A stretch of 64,000 bases of DNA from assembly GCA_018292915.2 (NCBI GenBank), contig JACVVK020000532.1:22501-86500 (forward strand), read 5' to 3'. The position numbers were made by a program, and so were the translations under genes. The notes beneath the pieces were generated by a model that ran no database searches, was not told the origin of the DNA, and saw only the letters and a program-made list of their open reading frames with translations. Position 1 is the stretch's first letter, and every line of letters begins with the position of its first letter. Origin of the DNA: Batillaria attramentaria. Taxonomy: Eukaryota; Mollusca; Gastropoda; Batillariidae. Positions 10,843 to 22,453 of this stretch are shown here, piece by piece.

Positions 10843-11383
10843 GACAGAATCTGACGTACACTGTACACTACCTCTATTACAACGGGCCGACCGTAACACA
10901 CACGTGTATTATCTTCACTGCTTTGTCAATTAGAACTGTGTTCATCACTGAAATGACTGACCAGTCCACAGAACAGTAAATGACCCGGTGATTTTGTCCT
11001 CCGTAGGTTGAGCACGTGCTGCTGAGAAAAGGAACATTTTTTTTTGTAACTTCTGTATTAGTGTTTATTAATTTTTGTTATCGGGTTAAATATATATTCC
11101 ATTTCAGTCTGTTTCTGTCCCATTTACTGTATCTATTTGAGACCGACCGTGACAATGGGTAGTCATAGCTCGGGTCGTTGAGCGTCTCACTCTATCACAC
11201 GGTTTCGAGTTCGAGTCCTGACAGGGTCAAAGTGCTGACCACGTCTTTGAAGTCACAGTTATGGTGAACAAGAGACATGCTAACCGCCGGCTCATGACCA
11301 CTCCCATTCTATCTCGCCAACTCCCGTACATTGCCGATGACAGTGGCTTATTTTTAGACAATGCTCTAGCGTAGTGTAATGGT

Positions 11384-11395
11384 TAGCGCCCGCTA
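11384..11395. promoter_or_regulatory. Near-match to the TAGCGTCCGCTA motif
   Basis: TAGCGCCCGCTA has one mismatch. It overlaps GTAGTGTAATGGTTAGCGC, which also resembles the A-box of the SINE at 25.27 kb, so it may be part of a SINE head and not of the motif array. Confidence 0.3.
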
Positions 11396-11556
11396 GAACT
11401 GTCTGCTCCCACTCTCTGTGCTGATTACTGTCCTGATCCCGCTACTATTTCCAGCTTGTTACGTCTTGGGCTGGGCGTACGTATAGTTCCTACTAACACT
11501 CTGACGTAACCTGTCCGTTAATGAATTTAATTTCGCACCGTACAGTTTAGTGCAGT

Positions 11557-11561
<5 letters not shown>

Positions 11562-11617
<56 letters not shown>
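11562..11617. repeat. (CA)n microsatellite
   Basis: Pure CA tract about 56 bp long, at the left edge of the 11.7-23.2 kb array. Confidence 0.97.
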
Positions 11618-11621
<4 letters not shown>

Positions 11622-12297
11622 GACTCTACTCTTTATAATGAGTTAGTGTTTTTGTTACGTGGATCTCTTAGTTAATGGATAATGAAATTGACTGGTGAAC
11701 ATGCGGTGCTACTGAATAACAACCTGACCACATCATGGTGTGAACGTTTCAACTCTGTGCCTTTAACGAGCAGTCATCAATGAAACATGACAATGAAGAA
11801 CCATACACCTAACCTCCATCACACTGCCTCGTGTAGCCCATTATTCAGTAAGGTTCAGTATGCAGCTAGACTAGTTAAGTATGTGCGTAAACTAATAAAG
11901 TGGATAAAGTATAAACTGTATAGGAACACGGAAAATGAGTCGTCACTCACATGAGATGATAGAAACGTCTGCTGCAATACTGGGTACTGCCTGTTCCACG
12001 TCTGTGTCGTTCTCGTCTTTCATCACTTCACTCACTATGTATAGTAATTATATCCTGGTGGTATACCTATACTATTACCCGAGTAAGATGCCGCTCATTT
12101 TACGGCGAGAAAATTTCAAGTTCGTTCTGTCAGCATACAGTCACTTATCAAACATGATAATCACTGACCATGCCCCCTACTCAATCACATTGTATTACAG
12201 CATATTTTCAGTGAACTTCAGTTTGCAATTAAATTAGTAAAAGCAATGTGTAATCTAACCAACCAAATAAATGAATAAAGTGTAAAATGTCCCATAC

Positions 12298-12488
12298 CTA
12301 TAATGACTTCGATGAGCCAGGAGTCCTCAGTCAACATACAGAAAACCTCTGCTTCTTACAACCCAAGATACGTCAGTTAAATACAGGCTGATGACTGGAA
12401 TATGTTAGCGCGACTGACGACCTATCACCTCAATGTCCTCATTCTACAGGGTTAGCGTGTATACGTGTATTTTCTTAGCGTCCGCTAA
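12298..12488 (-). promoter_or_regulatory. Motif–TATA-like–donor cassette 1
   Basis: Minus-strand order: TTAGCGGACGCTAA at 12475-12488, a TATA-like TGTATTTAAC near 12375, and GTATGG at 12292-12297 after a G at 12298. Sequence between is unique. It could be a small promoter plus non-coding first exon. Confidence 0.35.
12475..12488 (-). promoter_or_regulatory. TAGCGTCCGCTA motif, copy 1
   Basis: Plus strand reads TTAGCGTCCGCTAA, a palindrome with 6-bp arms around a 2-bp TC centre. It is the longest palindromic version in the window. Confidence 0.6.
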
Positions 12489-13841
12489 GACACAGCGACG
12501 CATAGTAGCGAAACTGCACCGCCTCACAGACGAAGAAGGAGGGTTTTATGTGCCTGTTTTGTGAGTGCGAGTCAGGAGTATGAGGATGCACCATGTCACG
12601 GGAACGTTTTGATTTTTCGTCCCAAAGCTGTTGTGGTGTACGTAAGCTACTAACATTCTTAACCCCGCTAGTTCTAAGTTTCTAGCGGACGTTTAGTGTG
12701 CATTCACGATCACACTACAGTCTATCAGTGATTTATATATACAGTATATATATTTTTTCATGACGGCCTTCGAGTATGCTTTTCGTCTGTTGCAGTCATA
12801 TTATGCTGTCACCTTTTTATACTTTATGCTTTATTTTGTTCAGTATTTACATTTTTTTCATGTAGTGCAGGCACACTTAGCCGCGAATTAGTCTTTCATG
12901 CTTGCGCGACTTAAGCCCTAAAAATTCACTCACTCACCCAATTAAGAAAAAAAAAAATGCCCTGACCGCTGCAACAACAAACAAAGGCAAGTGGACTTGT
13001 GCAAGTCGTTTGTATCATCCGGTAAGCGACATACAGCAATGTGTGGAGAGTTGTGTGATGACGTTTTAGCGGATTGGCGTCCGCAAAGCAAGTTAAACAT
13101 ACCCATCTAATCCACGCTTCATTTCTGCCGTGTGTGGTTTCTAGCTAGTTTTTCATAAGACGAGCTTTACTCTTTAATTTTATAAGATGCATAGTTATGT
13201 TCCACGGTGTTATATCGGAAGCCTGGAAAACTGATACACTGAAACTGTTGTTTGTTATCTATAAGTCACGGTATTCTCACGAAACAACAGGGACTGAAAA
13301 GAACAGAATAGTTGCCTAGTTTTCCCTTCTAGAAGTAATAAACACAACAAAATAACTTTCCGATGATCTCGTAGACGTGTAAACGTAGAACTCGTAGTCT
13401 TGAATGTCTTGGTAGTTTTTAGTGTTTACATTCATTGAAGAGACTAACAATTATACTACACGGTGAGTTTAGTATTACCAATGGTTACGTGTGTCTGCAA
13501 TGTGTGTGCCGCATGCATACTGCATAGTCGTTCAAATTTTGAGATACCCTTTTCAGCTATTAGAACAAATCATACTCTCAAAGTCTTATAGTTACCGGTC
13601 GGACACTGCGCATGAAGGCTCAAACTCAAAGGTGCTTCAGTCACTGTGTATATTCGACTGTATACATTGATACTAACCAAACCTAAAGATGACCCGCCAT
13701 ACGCCTATGCTCCGTAACATTGCAGTGTATATGTACCAAATTATCTTGTAATGTTAAACAAGTGTCTGTCTCTTGTGAATAAATCATAACAGCACATAAA
13801 CCTCTAAATAAGTAAACTATGATAAAACTAAGTGTCCATAC

Positions 13842-14044
13842 CTGTTATGGCACGGAAGAACGAGTCGTCAATCAGACACGAGAAAGACTTCTGCCGTTTG
13901 CAGCCTGGTGCACGTGTGTTTTATACTCATTGCAATGATGATGACGTTATTACCGTCTTTCCGTCTGTCTGTCGACTGACTAGATTTTCGGCGCTAGCGG
14001 TTTTGGTTTTTTTGTGTGAGTGTGTGTGTTCCTAGCGTCCGCTA
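13842..14044 (-). promoter_or_regulatory. Motif–TATA–donor cassette 2
   Basis: Minus strand: motif at 14033-14044, a clean TATAAAA at 13919-13925, then GTATGG at 13836-13841 preceded by AACAG. Between TATA and the donor the sequence CCAGGCTGCAAACGGCAG parallels the 16.5-kb cassette (CCCGGTTGTAAGAGGCAG), showing common descent. Confidence 0.45.
14033..14044 (-). promoter_or_regulatory. TAGCGTCCGCTA motif, copy 2
   Basis: Exact 12-mer, followed by AGAC on the plus strand. It is the motif of cassette 2. Confidence 0.6.
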
Positions 14045-14540
14045 AGACCACGCTAATACATGCGCACCTGTGAATGAAGCAAATAAAACCAGGTCACAGA
14101 GCATGCATACCACGCCGCACGGGCGACACAGGTGCGCTGCATTGTAATGCGCGCGGACAGTTGGGCAAGACGGACCAGTTCTTTGGATGGACTATGAAAT
14201 TCCTGGGTAATAAAATACGACTCATGCACCAGAAAAATTACGTACTGTCCCTGACAGTCACAGACAATCTTGTAAACGGATAAGCTGTACCGGGCTTGCT
14301 TTCACTGTGGGTGGATGTTACATTACGGTTTGACTGTATCGGTCTCTTGTTGTCTGTATAGGAGGGAGTTCTCTACGAGTTGTTGTGACTCGTGTTGACT
14401 ATGTTTTTCCCATCGGCTGACACAGTGACTGTGTGTCCCAACTTCCTGTAGCGTGCACTCTAATCGGTAGCCGCTAGCGTGACACAAGCATAGCGCGTAA
14501 TGTTGTGGTTTGAACAGTTTTCTCACAGAACTTTACTCTT

Positions 14541-14552
14541 TAGCGTCCGCTA
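14541..14552 (-). promoter_or_regulatory. TAGCGTCCGCTA motif, copy 3
   Basis: Exact 12-mer. No clear TATA or donor block was recognised on its left side, so the partner cassette may have decayed. Confidence 0.55.
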
Positions 14553-14649
14553 CTTTTCAGCCACAGCACATGAGGATTAAACGTAAGTGTGGGGTATGCT
14601 TTTAGCTTTGATGTCTTGTGTCCATCACATGCGTCATTCAAAAGATTGG

Positions 14650-14720
14650 GACAAGTCACGTACAAACCTGATTCAAACCCGCAGCCATCCGACCGCGAGA
14701 TGGTCGCTTAGACCCGACTG
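14650..14720 (-). mobile_element. tRNA-like SINE head fragment
   Basis: Minus strand GGTCTAAGCGACCATCTCG and GCTGCGGGTTTGAATCAGG resemble A- and B-box segments. A similar string lies at about 17220-17290 (GGGTCTAAGCAACGACCTCG, then GGTTGCAGGTTTAAAAC). Confidence 0.4.
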
Positions 14721-14931
14721 CCCCACGACAATTAGTAAATCATTGTACCTAGATTACAGAAGGACGCTGATAATTACAAGGGTTACAACATTGGCCTACT
14801 GACGCATATCACACTGGGTTAAAACCATCTTGTAACAATTGAGGCACAGTAAACTTGTCATATCTGACTACCTCTGTATAAATAAGTATGGATGAAATAC
14901 TCGCTGGCATGACAAAGACGAATGTATTTTA

Positions 14932-14952
14932 ATAATAATAATAATAATAATA

Positions 14953-15028
<76 letters not shown>

Positions 15029-15029
15029 T
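14932..15029. repeat. (AAT)n/(ATT)n trinucleotide tract
   Basis: AAT repeats switch to ATT repeats at about 14953, so the two halves could fold into a hairpin in single strands. Confidence 0.95.
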
Positions 15030-15306
15030 ATTTTAATAGTAAATAATATACAAAAAAATGAAAATCAGATGGAGAAAGTGTTCCTACGAACGTTGACAAG
15101 AGAGTCGGGTAATCGCGCCGCCACGTGTGTAAATCTAATAGTAATTAAACAATTTATTCTCAGCTGATGACGCGAACTTCATAGTACTACTTGAAATTGC
15201 CCATACACAACATGGCATCGTTACCATGTCATCTACAATGATGTTTATTTCACTGGTATTTTTAGCCAAACCTCGTAGTCACGCTGTAGCGGTTAGCGTG
15301 TAACTT

Positions 15307-15318
15307 CAGCGTCCGCTA
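15307..15318 (-). promoter_or_regulatory. TAGCGTCCGCTA motif, copy 4 (one mismatch)
   Basis: CAGCGTCCGCTA. Just left of it the sequence GTAGCGGTTAGCGTGTAAC contains two further TAGCG half-sites. Confidence 0.5.
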
Positions 15319-16529
15319 CAATCACAGTCTTGCCGTTGTCACAGCCACGAAACACGTTTATGTTTTCCTCTAGTGGGATTGCCCTTCGTTTGACTGGACT
15401 ATAGATTCATTGGAAACAATCCGAACCTGCCTATTACATACTGTTATCACACAACAACTATCATGGACACTCACTATCACGGCGAATATCTTATTATTTA
15501 TCCTACTTTATCCTGCAGCATGATTTTGTCATTACTTTCTTTTTCGAGTTTGTATTTCTTCTCGACAACCACGTGAAAGAAGCTGGGACTACACATTTCC
15601 CTGTTTCACCTAGAAAGCAACAACAACAACATAATAATAATTGATCTATCCGCGTGCAAACGGATTTATTGCATTTTTGTAAACGCTATCGTTGGAACCA
15701 AGCAGTAAGTGTGATTGCGTGAATGATGAATGATACAATGTATACTTCATTGTCAATGGTAAACTTTTTTTTAAAGTTGCATGATTACTGTAAGTTAGCG
15801 TTCTCGCCACCGTAACTAGTGGCATCTGCTGACAGCCTGAGTACATTGTACGTCTCTCACATAAACTCAGCGACTTATCTTTCACTTTGACTTCTGCGGT
15901 TTTCCCTTTATCCGTCAGTTCAGTCACTCTGTATAGTAATAAAGTGCTGGTGGCATAAGTACCCGAGTTACTCGACCACATCACCCCGTGATAATTTCAA
16001 GTGTGTGCCCTACAACATGTGGTCAATTATAAACACGAAAATACATGATCTTGCACCTATCTTCCATTACAGCGCATTGTGTGCCACATTATTCAGCAAT
16101 AGCTTCAATGTGCAACAAATCTTAAGAAATTAATTTTGTCCGTAAACTAGTAAATAATACAAGTAATATAACACAATACAATTTTACGCTCGTAAACCAT
16201 AGATTGTCCCGTACCCATAGTGACATGTAAGAGCGAGCCGTTGATCACACGAGATCAGACGTCTGCTGGATACTACCTGTTCCACATCTATGCCGTTCTC
16301 TTCAGTCACTGTACATATTAATTTAACTGTACAAACCGGACATCTCACGGTGAGAACGTTTCAAATTTGTGCTGCCAACCTACAGTCCTTGGTGACACGT
16401 GATAATGAATGACCATATACCCACACCATTACAGTAGAATCAGTAAGTTTCAATGTGTATCTAAACAAGTAAAATTAATCCGTAACCCAAAGAAACGAAT
16501 AAGTGAATAAAATGTAAGATGTCCCATAC

Positions 16530-16734
16530 CTATAGAAACATGGATGAGCGAGTCCTCAGTCATAACAGAAAACGTCTGCCTCTTACAACCGGGCCACGTC
16601 TGTGTAATACCGGCTGATGACTCAAACTGTAATAGTGATAGCGGTTTACTTGCAGCCGCATGGCCTTCTGCCTTCTGCATGTATCGACTAAGTATGCATG
16701 CCTAGCGAGAATATATTTTCCCTAGCGTCCGCTA
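16530..16734 (-). promoter_or_regulatory. Motif–cassette 3 with open reading stretch
   Basis: Minus strand: motif 16723-16734, a second half-site TCTCGCTAGG near 16705, a possible acceptor ACTATTACAG near 16634, then an open stretch reading WPGCKRQTFSVMTEDSLI, and donor GTATGG at 16524-16529. This is the only unit whose reading frame is open from acceptor to donor. Confidence 0.4.
16723..16734 (-). promoter_or_regulatory. TAGCGTCCGCTA motif, copy 5
   Basis: Exact 12-mer. It lies 27 bp left of a SINE insertion whose target duplication starts at 16762. Confidence 0.6.
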
Positions 16735-16774
16735 AAAAGTTGAGAAACTTGTGGAGGAAATACTTATCAGTGCG

Positions 16775-16897
16775 GGTGGGTGTTTGGGGGTTTAACGTCC
16801 TTTTCCACCACATAGGGTGATATCAAAGACGGGGCAACGATGAAAAAGCCAGCACAATATTTGGCCCCAGCCGGGATCGAACTCACGCCCCGAGCAT
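16775..16897 (-). mobile_element. 5'-truncated tRNA-derived SINE with target duplication
   Basis: Minus strand begins in the tRNA-like head (GAGTTCGATCCCGGC as B box), then GGCTTTTTCATCGTTGCCCC and a tail near GGACGTTAAACC with CACCC repeats. It is flanked by a 13-bp direct repeat TACTTATCAGTGC at 16762-16774 and 16898-16910. Same family as 22084-22252. Confidence 0.85.
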
Positions 16898-17112
16898 TAC
16901 TTATCAGTGCCTGTGAGTGAAATGGAATAGGTGTGACATCAGGATCACAGAAAAATGTTTGTGAATAAGACTATTGTGGTATTTATCGGAGAACTCGACG
17001 CAATAGGCCTTATTCCACTTTGGTTACTCATTGCCGGTCGCCGACTGACATTGTAACCCGACCTTCTTTAAAATTAATATCATGATGTGTGAATATTAAT
17101 TTAACACAACTT

Positions 17113-17124
17113 TAGCGTCCGCTA
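17113..17124 (-). promoter_or_regulatory. TAGCGTCCGCTA motif, copy 6
   Basis: Exact 12-mer in otherwise unique sequence. No partner cassette was recognised. Confidence 0.55.
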
Positions 17125-17710
17125 CATGTAAGATACAATGCAAAACCGATTACACGACAGCAAAACCAAGAACTGAAATTGTCAAACGTGGAGCCCCTGG
17201 TCTAGTCTTTTACAAAGCTTTTTCCCATCCAGTTTTAAACCTGCAACCTGCTAACCACGAGGTCGTTGCTTAGACCCGATCTCCTTTTGACAATAATTCA
17301 AACTCTGCATAGCATATTTACGCGAAGAGGTAGGCACTGATCTACATGCCTGTCACTCTGGTCCGAAGGCTGCTTATTACAAGTAGATGCACGGTGCACC
17401 AGATACAAAGAATACACCTGGCGGCCAGTTTAAATATATAATTTACATATTCGAATGCACGCCGCTGTCTTGATAAAAGCTGGGAGATATTACCTTCAGA
17501 TAATTCTATCGCCGTTGACCAAGATGAAAATAATTCATTCCAGGCAGTAGGAAACTATTTGATTTATTTATGACTATTTGATTCGGGGAAAACATAAAAT
17601 AAAATGAAATTAAAAAAAACATCTTGGTTTAATTGCTCAGAAACTTTGCAAAAATAATGCTCATGTATGGTAACACAACATACAAACATACAACATTGAT
17701 ATTGTTGTTA

Positions 17711-17783
<73 letters not shown>
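17711..17783. repeat. (CT)n(GT)n microsatellite
   Basis: CT block then GT block, with one GGTG interruption. Confidence 0.95.
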
Positions 17784-17784
<1 letters not shown>

Positions 17785-18870
17785 GTATGTTTTGCTTTAT
17801 TCTGCTCTGTTTTGTTTCACATTGCTCATTGTTTGGTGTATCTATATATGTATGTATGTGTATATTTATACATCCTTTTCCCAGCTTATGGCAAACATTG
17901 ATTATGGATAGTGTTAATTGATATCCAATGCCCCTAGGGGGCCCCGAATAATATCTTGACTTGAAAATCTGAAAAATTTTGATTCTTGACTGACTTGAAT
18001 GGGGTGCTATTCTTGTAATATTTTATCTAACACATACTGCGCACTAGAGCTAATAATAATAATAATAGAGAGAAATTATAATTATGCGACATCGTTATAA
18101 AGACTGAGAAGCTGATACAAACTCTACCTGCTTATCCATAAGTCACGATAGTCTCAATTTATTTACTGCGATGGTTGAAAAGATCAGAACAAAGTCACAG
18201 GATTTTCTCTCTAGAAATACACACAAAATAATTCTCCCATGGCCCCGTAGATGTAAGCGTAAACCTAGAAATCAGAGGGACGTTTTCGTAATGTTGAATG
18301 ATCAATAAGAGATAGTATATCATCAGTGGTTGTATATATTTATAGATATAGTCGTTGAATGGTTTGAAATACCGTTTCTAAGCAACCAGACCAAGTGATG
18401 CCTACTCTGTCTTCATTTCACGCCTCGCTGGTCATGCCAAACTCAGACTCAGTTCGGAGAGAATGGAGTAGGTGCATAAAAATATGCCGCGCAGACCTAT
18501 ACTTTGTCAGATACAAGCCTAAATAGCAATTAAAGTAGTGTTTTTTTTACCTGCATATCACCCCCGTACAGCGTACGTGTCATAAGGCAAGGTCGTGTAC
18601 CCACGCTGTTTAAGTTACTCCGAACAAAAAGGCTTACTTTCCAGGTTAGCGGAATTTTAGCGTACACTAATCCCGTTGGACGGGCTTATTATAGAGTGTA
18701 ATGCTCCTACACCAAGAAAAGAAATCCAGATGACCACAATAGGACAACTCACACTACGCTCGTTATTCGGGACTTTGTTTCTACTACTTCTTGACAGTGA
18801 TGTCCATTCGGCGTTCACACTTTGTTACTCTGCTATCGTTCAATATCCACTATAATTATTTCGATATTTC
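17784..18870. other. Array interior with no supported gene
   Basis: Unique-looking AT-rich sequence. A weak motif-like string TTTTAGCGTACACTAAT lies at about 18655. No exon or tRNA recognised. Confidence 0.45.
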
Positions 18871-18874
18871 GGCT

Positions 18875-19133
18875 ATATGTGACCCGTTCTCGCGAAAGGG
18901 ACCGTCGGTCGCGCTTGGCCGAACGCCGCTACAGGCGAAAAGAGTGCCGGGGGTCAGTATGACCGCCTTGTGAGTGGCCAACTTCAACTGCTGATATCTC
19001 TGTCAGTGTTAGTAGTACAGCTTTCATTCTTATATTTAATTAAACTGCATAACCAGTAGATTGCAGTGCTGTACATATCTCCAACTTGTTAATTTTCGAG
19101 TTATGGTCCCTTTTGTGAGAACGGGTCACATAT
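18875..19133. mobile_element. MITE with about 29-bp terminal inverted repeats
   Basis: Left end TATGTGACCCGTTCTC then GCGAAAGGGACC. Right end GGTCCCTTTTGTGAG then AACGGGTCACATA. The two ends are inverted copies with few mismatches. TA lies outside each end, fitting a Tc1/mariner-type target duplication. The 259-bp element has no coding capacity. The interior is GC-rich on the left. Confidence 0.85.
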
Positions 19134-19423
19134 ATACATGGCAATAGCTTCATACACGCGTCTGTCGAGAAGAAAACTCGAAAGCGCCAGAAAAAGAAAA
19201 TAATGGCCGTTGATACAAATGATATTGAATTATGAGCTATGATTGTTTTCGTAGTTGCGTCCCGATACTCAGAAGGTGTAGGGGGTTCGGGTTGTTTAGA
19301 AAGAGTTAGGTAATTAGTTGAGGCTGAACGCCGCGCAAGCGTCAAAGGCTATTTGGCGGCTAACCTAAGTCTTTTGTATCAATTAAGTCCATTAAACGTA
19401 AAGTCCGACGTATTCCCTGGGTT

Positions 19424-19424
<1 letters not shown>

Positions 19425-19496
<72 letters not shown>
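19425..19496. repeat. (GT)n microsatellite
   Basis: Pure GT tract. Confidence 0.97.
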
Positions 19497-19499
<3 letters not shown>

Positions 19500-19596
19500 T
19501 TTCATACCACCGCCACTCTAATTTGAAATGGCGGTCTTTAGCGTTCACGCATGAACTATATATATTCGTGCGTGTGTACACGAGGTCAGACTGGTA

Positions 19597-19608
19597 TAGC
19601 GGACGCTA
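19597..19608 (+). promoter_or_regulatory. TAGCGTCCGCTA motif, copy 7, inverted
   Basis: Plus strand reads TAGCGGACGCTA, the only exact copy with the opposite centre. It is followed at once by AATGAGTGACGTCATAC, which contains a full CRE-type TGACGTCA palindrome. Confidence 0.55.
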
Positions 19609-20626
19609 AATGAGTGACGTCATACTACCACTGAAATAAAACTAGGTACTACGTGGTTGATTGCCGGACTATCTGTCATCGTTCCTAGGGAAACCTATGT
19701 GATTCCTCCATCTGATTTTAAAATCCTGACCGACTTAGTGTACTGTCTAGTCAACCTACACAAGGAAAGCTGGAAACAATGGAATGGGTATAACTTGACA
19801 CGTGCAGCAGGCATTTGCCAGTAGAAGCCTCTCGCCCCAGCCAACCATTTTCGGGCTGCCTGTCTAGTTTCCCTATATATGGCACATCAGTTTATCATTC
19901 TACACTGCAAGAAGCACATGAAATTGGATTTGCTCGTCTGCCTGTACGAACAAACCAGTCCCGTTTTGATTTTACCTTTGCATGGGGATGAAGAAGTAAG
20001 AGCACGTCTACACAGTTATTATATACCTTAAAGTACCATTCACAACAGGACTAAAAAAATGTTTGCAGGATCTACAATGTGGTATTAGAGATTTCTGGTC
20101 TAGACTGGTCCATCAGTTCAGTTATTATGCTTTAATTCACAATGCACTTCAACCAACACCTGAGTGTTGCTGTAGATCGCAACGTCAAGCTTTTTTTTGT
20201 CTCTTTGGAGACGATGTTGTCTCTCAACAAGATCTCGTCATTTACCAGGAGTCTTTGTCTCTTACCTTTATAACTCATTTCAGCCGCTTTACATGCAAAG
20301 TGAGATGAGCTGTAGCGAATCGTGCCCCCTACCTTCCTGTGTGTCTTCATCCACCCTCTGTATTCACTAAGTGTTTATGAGGTAGAGTTAATTGGTTAGG
20401 GGGAGCTCTCTGAAAATATCACGCCTGTTGCATCAACGCCCAATAAATAATCAATATAGAAATAAAAAACGACAGTCAAAGTAGAATTTCTTATTCTAGG
20501 GAAATTGACAGCACATGCATAACACATATTCTGTTACATACACCGTACAACTAATTTTTTTCGTCGTCCCCCAAAAGTTTGTAATAAGAATTAAAGAAAC
20601 AAAACAAGAAGCAGAACGTTTCATAC

Positions 20627-20767
20627 CTCGTGATATAGAGGAGCGCACGTCCGGACCGGAGACAGCTGTAGGGGGAACTGAGTACAACATTTATATGTGG
20701 GACGGCTATCGTTCTCATGATGACTAGAACAACTCGGTCATACTGTATTGGGTGTTAGCGTCCGCTA
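20627..20767 (-). promoter_or_regulatory. Motif–TATA–donor cassette 4
   Basis: Minus strand: motif 20756-20767, CATATAAAT at 20689-20697, then ATCACGAG and donor GTATGA at 20621-20626. Distances from motif to TATA (about 60 bp) and from TATA to donor (about 63 bp) match cassette 5 closely. Confidence 0.45.
20756..20767 (-). promoter_or_regulatory. TAGCGTCCGCTA motif, copy 8
   Basis: Exact 12-mer, extended to TTAGCGTCCGCTAA, in the left unit of the 1.8-kb tandem duplication. Confidence 0.6.
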
Positions 20768-21033
20768 AACCACGCTACACAACATGACATTTTTAACACA
20801 GAACTGACAAAGAAGGAAAATGAAGATTATGTTCCTGTTGGAAAACCTGAATCATTGATCAGTGATAGTTCTTCCTTAAAATATAGTATGATAAAGTAAT
20901 TAGCAGCAGAAACATTCTGCTGGTTTTCTATAAACATATATATCTTTACTGGATTGGAAACGGTTAGGTATAAACTATAATAGAATACGATAATTATTGT
21001 GGCGTGTGGAATGAGGTGTCTGCGACATTATTA

Positions 21034-21260
21034 TGATTTTTGGCTCACGTGTGTAACAAAGTGAGTCTGTGTACTGGCGCATGGCCCTCTCTCTCTCTCT
21101 CTCTCTTTCTCTGTCCCCCCCCCCCGCCCCAAATTTTAACATTGTCGTTTTCTCAAAATCTAAGCAAAGCAGATTCACAAAACTTGGCATGGCTGATAGA
21201 CAGCCATAAGACCTTAATTTCCTAACATACCGTTTTGAATAACCTTGACTCAAGGTGAAG
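21034..21260 (+). repeat. Short satellite-type element (TGGCTCAC family)
   Basis: Starts TTTTTGGCTCACGTGTGT then AACAAAGTGAGTC, like the large element at 57278. It then has a CT tract and the monomer strings ACATTGTCGTTTTCTC and CTTGACTCAAGGTGAAGG. About one and a half monomers. Confidence 0.7.
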
Positions 21261-22083
21261 GCCAATAACGCTGTCTGTTTGGAAATTGAACATTGCGATT
21301 TTCTCACAAACAAAAACGTGAGTGGCACACGTCTGGACATCTGTCTTTCCCTGAAGTATAGGTTTTAGAGGAGTATCGTCGGCTAAATTTCCGCAGACCC
21401 ACAAAGGTAAGCGAGAGCCACTCGTTTAGCAGGAGTAACTCAAACCGCCAAACATTCGTGATATCAATACAGACAGGTTTTACCTTCTTATTTCATTCTT
21501 AGTTTTTATCGAATAATATTATCACACTTCAGGTTATAATTCTGTTCTACAGAGAAAGCATGTGATATTGGATCTGGTGTGTCTCGTGTGTCTGTGTGAA
21601 CAAAACCGCCCCATTTGGATTTGTAGTTTGCATGGGGATAAAGACAGACGACATTTGCACTTTTGGATATGCTGTAAAGTACTCTGCTCTGAAGAAATAG
21701 ACGCTGTTCTGATTCACAGAGTGACTCGTTGTAAAAGAAATATTTCGGTTTAAAAACCCCTGTTTGCAAGAATTTGCAGGAATACAGGTGTTATTTGAGT
21801 TTATGGTCTAGAATGATCCGTGAGTTGAATTACTACAAAGAAAATATCACGTGCCGTAGATTTGCACGTCAAGCTGTATGCCTCACTGAACACGATCTTG
21901 TCTCTCAACAAGATCTCACCATTTAAATCCTTCGTCACTTGCATTTATGAAATATTTCAACCAGTTAATATTCAAGTTAGATGAGCTGTGGCGAATCTCC
22001 CTGTGTGTCTTCATCTGCCCTCTAAATTCCTGAAGTGTTTATTAGGTAGAGTGATTCGGTTAGGGGGCTCTCTGAAAATATCG

Positions 22084-22252
22084 GATGCCGGAGTGGTCGA
22101 ATGGTAGAGCGTTGGACTTCTAATGCTCGGGTCGTGAGTTCGATCCCGGCTGGGGCCAAATATTTGTGCTGGCTTTTTCATCGTTGCCCCGTCTTTGATA
22201 TCACCCTATGTGGTGGAAAAAGACGTTCAACACCCAAACACCCACCCACCCT
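22084..22252 (+). mobile_element. tRNA-derived SINE, nearly full length
   Basis: The head GCCGGAGTGGTCGAATGG then TAGAGCGTTGGACTTCTAA then GTTCGATCCCGGC folds like a tRNA, with an anticodon loop that would read TCT (Arg-like). A family-specific body follows (GCTGGCTTTTTCATCG, TATCACCCTATGTGGTGG) and then a CACCCA tail. Same family as 16775-16897, 61040-61190 and the tail piece at 61468. The internal A and B boxes imply RNA polymerase III transcription of the source element. Confidence 0.85.
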
Positions 22253-22453
22253 CTGAAAATATCACGTCTGTTCAATCAACACCCAATAAGTAATGAGCGT
22301 GGAAACAACTAACGACAGTCATAGTAGAATTTCTGTTTCTAGGGAAATTGTCAGCAAACGTGTAACACATATTCTTATACATACACCGTAACTTTTTTTT
22401 TTTCATTGCCCCTTAAAAGTCTGAAATGAGAATTAGAACAGAATGTTTCATAC

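Larger units (their letters stand above)
11720..16640 (-). repeat. Diverged repeat array with about 320-350-bp units and a conserved GTATGG block
   Basis: Neighbouring units (11720-12020, 12020-12330, 15890-16210, 16210-16540) share an ordered set of strings: a CATACCTATAG-type block, CACTNTGTATAGTAAT, a GTGA(T/G)AA block, and ATTACAG(C/T) near ATTATTCAG. Units diverge strongly, but the order is kept. Read on the minus strand, each block ends in a donor-like GTATGG or GTACGG. One unit (16530-16630) could encode WPGCKRQTFSVMTEDSLI before its donor. In sister units the same stretch has stops or frame changes, so protein coding is not supported across the array. Confidence 0.5.

Noticed and set aside
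11155..11235. tRNA-like string with GAGTTCGAGTCCTGAC
   Set aside because: A weak B box is present, but I could not pair an acceptor stem or find an A box at the right distance.
22084..22156. A tRNA-Arg(TCT) gene
   Set aside because: The tRNA-like head continues into a SINE body and tail shared with other copies, so it is a SINE and not a working tRNA gene.
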